A stretch of DNA of 64,000 bases from Begonia masoniana (lineage: Eukaryota; Streptophyta; Magnoliopsida; Cucurbitales; Begoniaceae): assembly GCA_022432975.1 (NCBI GenBank), contig CM039510.1:32519023-32583022 (forward strand), read 5' to 3'. The position numbers and the translations under genes are program-made. Below are positions 60,750-64,000 of the stretch, one piece after another (the stretch's first letter is position 1; each line of letters starts with the position of its first letter). The notes below the pieces were generated by a model, which was not told where the DNA came from, made no database searches, and saw nothing but the letters and a program-made list of their open reading frames with translations.

Positions 60750-62331
60750 ATCAACTATCCGAAACCAATATTTCGTCTTTCAACGCGAGATGTAATAACA
60801 AGTACCTCTTTTGAAATTCTTCGTTAATGGATGTACTTGAAAGAAGATCTACTTTTTTTAAAATGATTTCATTTTATATTCATGAGCGTACACACGTGCT
60901 ATGGGCATTCCTTGTTGTCGTGTCATGCAAGTTGTAATTTGATATATAGGTATATTGTCATAGAAGGCATGATGTGTAAAAAAAAATTATGTTATATTTC
61001 ATAAATTGTTCAAAATATTTCATCTTATCTAATATTGCAAATGTGTTTGGAATTCTTACCTGGCTAAGAATTCTACTGTCAAGCATCCCTGCATGAGAAT
61101 CTGAAAAACACTTTGGATCTGTTGATGGCAGATTTACTCAGTACATTTTTCAACATTTTAGAAATACAAAAGAAAGTTGCATGGCTTTGGAGCGTTGTCA
61201 GCCTCACCATTTTCTCAGAAGTATTATTAAAGCTCTCAGGAGTAGCGTTAGAAGTAGAAGTATGAGAGGTGGTTGTTGTTTGCGAGGTAATGAGTCAGGG
61301 TTTCTTAGCATCGGAAGGAGGTCGACGCAGAAGACCCGCCGGACCAAGAAGCACCGACCATCGCTGATTACCGCTCTCTACGGCGAGTAACTGGCACCCA
61401 AGTGCTTTTAATGAGTCGCACAATCGAACCACGACTTTTGCAGCAAGTTCTGCAACATCAATGGGTGCTCGCTTGATTTCCACAACGTTGGCCTTGGGCA
61501 AAAAAAAAAAAAAAAAAAAAAAAATAAAGAAGATGGTACTTCCCTTTCTTCTGTTTTCTTTTTTATTGAAGTGTGGTATTTGTAAAAGGGAAATCTTTGT
61601 ATGGCTATATTTTGGATAAGTCAATTTAGATCTTGAACTTAACTTTGACTTACAACCATTTAAATGCGCGAGTATAGCTTTGGCTCATAATTTGATTAAG
61701 ACTATTAACAAGTAAACGGACCGATGACCAAGTATTTGCTTATGAAAGAGCCACATATAATTGTCCAGAATAGAAAACTGGTTCTGGTAGGGTAAACCCA
61801 CTAACCAACATATTGTTTGAGCTTGTGACTTGTAATTGTGATTTGTGTGGGCAAAAAGAAAGAAGATAGAAACTACAAGCTCTTAGAAGGGTAAATAATT
61901 GTTTTCGTTTCAAGTGGAAGAAACAAAAATATATTTAGATAAGAAAACGGTTTCACTATTGGAATTAGGGGCAAGACAACTGTGCTATCGCAATTTTTTA
62001 TTTTTATTTTTTTATTTTTTGTGAGAATTGCATATTGACTTGTAGGCCAGATACTTTTTATTTTGTGGCATTTTTTTAAATTGGAATTTTGTAAACAGGG
62101 GAATATTCTACTTTTTTTTTATATTATTTGCATGTTCTTCAAATTGGAATTTGGTAGTAATAGGCGGAAAATATTCTTCATATGAGATACTCTTTTAAAA
62201 TATCTTACCTATCTTTCAGATTACTAAAAGGTGACCATTGGGAGCGGAATTCTCAATTTTAGGATTCATTATTGCTCTCAAAACAAACTTGGACGTTCAT
62301 TTGCATATTCGAAACTCGTAAAACTATGATA
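60750..62331. other. NLR 3' flank and intergenic DNA
   Basis: AT-rich. Includes a 20-plus-base A run at about 61501-61524. A 330-base minus-strand frame (61295-61624) begins after it and contains VVEIKRAPIDVAELAAKV, a protein-like stretch I cannot assign; it may be a retrocopied fragment (tail on the plus strand). No gene called. Confidence 0.45.
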
Positions 62332-62431
62332 NNNNNNNNNNNNNNNNNNNNNNNNNNNNNNNNNNNNNNNNNNNNNNNNNNNNNNNNNNNNNNNNNNNNN
62401 NNNNNNNNNNNNNNNNNNNNNNNNNNNNNNN
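62332..62431. other. Assembly gap, 100 N
   Basis: Exactly 100 N, a common placeholder for a gap of unknown size. The sequence after the gap is Copia LTR-like, so the missing part is probably a repeat. Confidence 0.98.
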
Positions 62432-63252
62432 CAAATAATGTAACGAGAGAGAGAGAGAAATTCGGACACCAGTAATTTTTCGTGGTTCGGCCAATGCCTA
62501 CGTAAAGTGCAAGGCCTCACCCTTGATAGATCCGTACCCTTCTCCTCACGAGAATAACTAGATCGGGATTCCGGGCCCGATCAACTGCCTTTACAATTCT
62601 GGATTGAACTTGCGGCGTTCAATCCTGCCTGTACAATGATTTGTATTTGTGAAAATAGATCACAGACTACACTCTCACAGCAGAAGTCTCAAGTAGAGTT
62701 TTGAGAGATGTACAGTGATTACAGAGTATGAAAACTTTTGCAGCGTAGGGTTCAATTGAAAATTCGCAAAAGTTCTTCCTTCGTGTTTTGAGCTTGACTT
62801 ATATACTCTGTATATTCTTTTCTCCGAATTGAATGCATCTATCTCAAATTTTTTTTTTTTTTTTTTTAATTTAAGCTCCTCGTCGCTGTCGAGGAAGGCA
62901 GTTTTGTGGTAAGTGAAACCAGTGTTTTAGTTCCTTTCTGTTAAGAAGAAAAAAAAAAACAATTCTTTGTTGAAATTATTGAGTTTCTGATTCAGTGCAG
63001 AAAGGAAGTTATGGATTGGATCGAGCTGTAAGTGAAAGATGCAGCAAATTAATTATCGAATTGTTGGCGGTGAACGGTGAAGTCCGAAATAGGATTAGGT
63101 AAGAGGAGTAAGTAGTGTATAGTTGTTATCTTCGGTAATGTACAATTACCATTTAAAATAGATTGTGAACTGTAGAACCAGTTCATGTAGTGTGAATATT
63201 AGGTTATTGTAACGTAAAAATGAAGCAAAATCAGTCAAATTTAGCAATATTC
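62432..63252 (-). repeat. Copia LTR-like fragment after the gap, and spacer
   Basis: 62440-62760 matches in order the end block of the solo LTR at 25980-26300: (GA)n, ACACCAGTAATTTTTCGTGG, TTCGGCCAATGCCTACG, then the CTTCTCC and GATCGGG stretches. From about 62830 to 63252 the DNA is spacer without a gene. Confidence 0.6.
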
Positions 63253-63868
63253 TGATGGTTGAAATTGTGGGTTCCCTCGTTATGATGAGGGACCCAGCTT
63301 AAATGCTGAAGAGAAGAAAATTTCTTCTCTTCAGCGGCGCCTACATTCGGTGCCCATCTTCCTTTAAGGAAGGTGTCTTGCAGGGGCCCACCTTTTAAGG
63401 AAGGTGTCGCTTGAAGCTTCTATAAATAGAGGCTTCAAGCAAACCTAAGAGTATCATCCAAAGCAACTTCTTCTGCAAGAGAAAAGTAGAGAAGAGAGAA
63501 AATAAGAGAGTATTATTTTTGTTGGGAGAGAAAAAAAAAAGGTGTGAGAGAAAAATAGGTGTTGTGCTTTTGTGCACATTGAGAGATCTAAGAGTGGTTA
63601 TTTCTCTTAGTGAATATTTTCTAGGATATTCGATATCTAGAAAAATATTGTAAATCCTATTTTTCATAGTGAGATCTTTCTGGACTCGGTCCCGGTGGTT
63701 TTTTCCCGATTTGGGTTTCCACGTAAAATTCTTGGTGTTCATTTAGCCCTTATTTCTCTTACTTCTTGGCCGTTGTAATGTTACGGCATGGGAAAATATT
63801 CCTGGTATTTTTCGGATCTCTTCCGCTATCATTTCTCATTTCGACAAATTTTCGTTATTTTCTCAACA
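63253..63868 (+). repeat. 5' LTR of a Copia element (start approximate)
   Basis: Ends TTCTCAACA just before the primer site TGGTATCAAAGC (63872-63883, tRNA-Met with one change). TATA box CTATAAATAGAGG at about 63420. It contains the GGTTTTTTCCCGATTTGGG and CCACGTAAAA block. The 5' edge at TGATGGTTGAAATTGTGGG is a best guess. The 3' LTR is outside the window. Confidence 0.75.
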
Positions 63869-64000
63869 TAGTGGTATCAAAGCAAGGTTGACTTCTTTAA
63901 ATCTAGTATGCTCTGTGATTGCGATTTTTAAACTGATCTTCCACATCAGAAAATTTTTTAGAGGTTGTAGTCCTTGTGCCATATTTGAATTATGGAGAGT
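63869..64000 (+). other. Copia primer-binding site, leader and possible gag start
   Basis: Primer-binding site and a short leader. ATG at 63992 at the very window end could be the gag start; too little follows to confirm. Confidence 0.6.

Noticed and set aside
61295..61624. 109-aa minus-strand frame with VVEIKRAPIDVAELAAKV
   Set aside because: Looks protein-like and sits beside an A run, but I could not assign it to a family, so it is mentioned only in the spacer entry.

Overview
This is plant nuclear DNA from a eudicot. Genes have short GT-AG introns, intergenic DNA is AT-rich, and much of the window is nested LTR retrotransposons. There is a 100-base assembly gap at 62332-62431. I cannot fix the species from sequence alone.

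Layout. 1-5690: 3' part of a Ty1/Copia element (+), split in its reverse transcriptase by a 2.6 kb solo LTR. 5691-17420: gene island with a NIMIN-like NPR1-interactor (+), plastid PII protein GLB1 (+, 8 coding exons), ARF1 GTPase (+, 6 coding exons), a dead receptor-kinase fragment and RNA polymerase subunit RPB8 (-, 4 exons). 17421-21890: remnant of a TMKL1-type receptor-like kinase (-) split by a complete 3.5 kb Copia element that carries only gag and protease. 21890-33600: mostly gene-poor DNA with a trigger-factor-like remnant, a Copia solo LTR carrying eight 46-bp tandem repeats, a local duplication and an 841-bp inverted repeat. 33626-37438: an R2R3-MYB gene (+) and a secreted pectinesterase (+). 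37706-54802: an NAA10 processed pseudogene (+) cut twice by retroelements. A 9.8 kb chromovirus sits in its His tract and holds three younger insertions: a 361-bp TRIM, a 3.4 kb solo LTR and a 1.2 kb LTR-like insert. An Athila-like gag-protease element sits in its 3' part. 57174-60749: a CC-NBS-LRR resistance gene (+) with frameshifts. 60750-64000: gene-poor DNA, the gap, and the 5' LTR and leader of another Copia element (+).

The intact host genes do not form a pathway. They are independent genes for nitrogen sensing, vesicle traffic, transcription, stress or hormone regulation and cell-wall modification, plus one damaged immune receptor. What ties the window together is its insertion history. 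Target-site duplications can be read for the insertions at 1415, 17793, 38128, 38906, 40303 and 43860, probably also for the one at 48157, so relative ages can be ordered. The most notable items are two unrelated gag-protease-only retroelements, a very young TRIM, tandem-repeat or palindrome arrays inside LTRs, and an inverted duplication inside the TMKL1 remnant.
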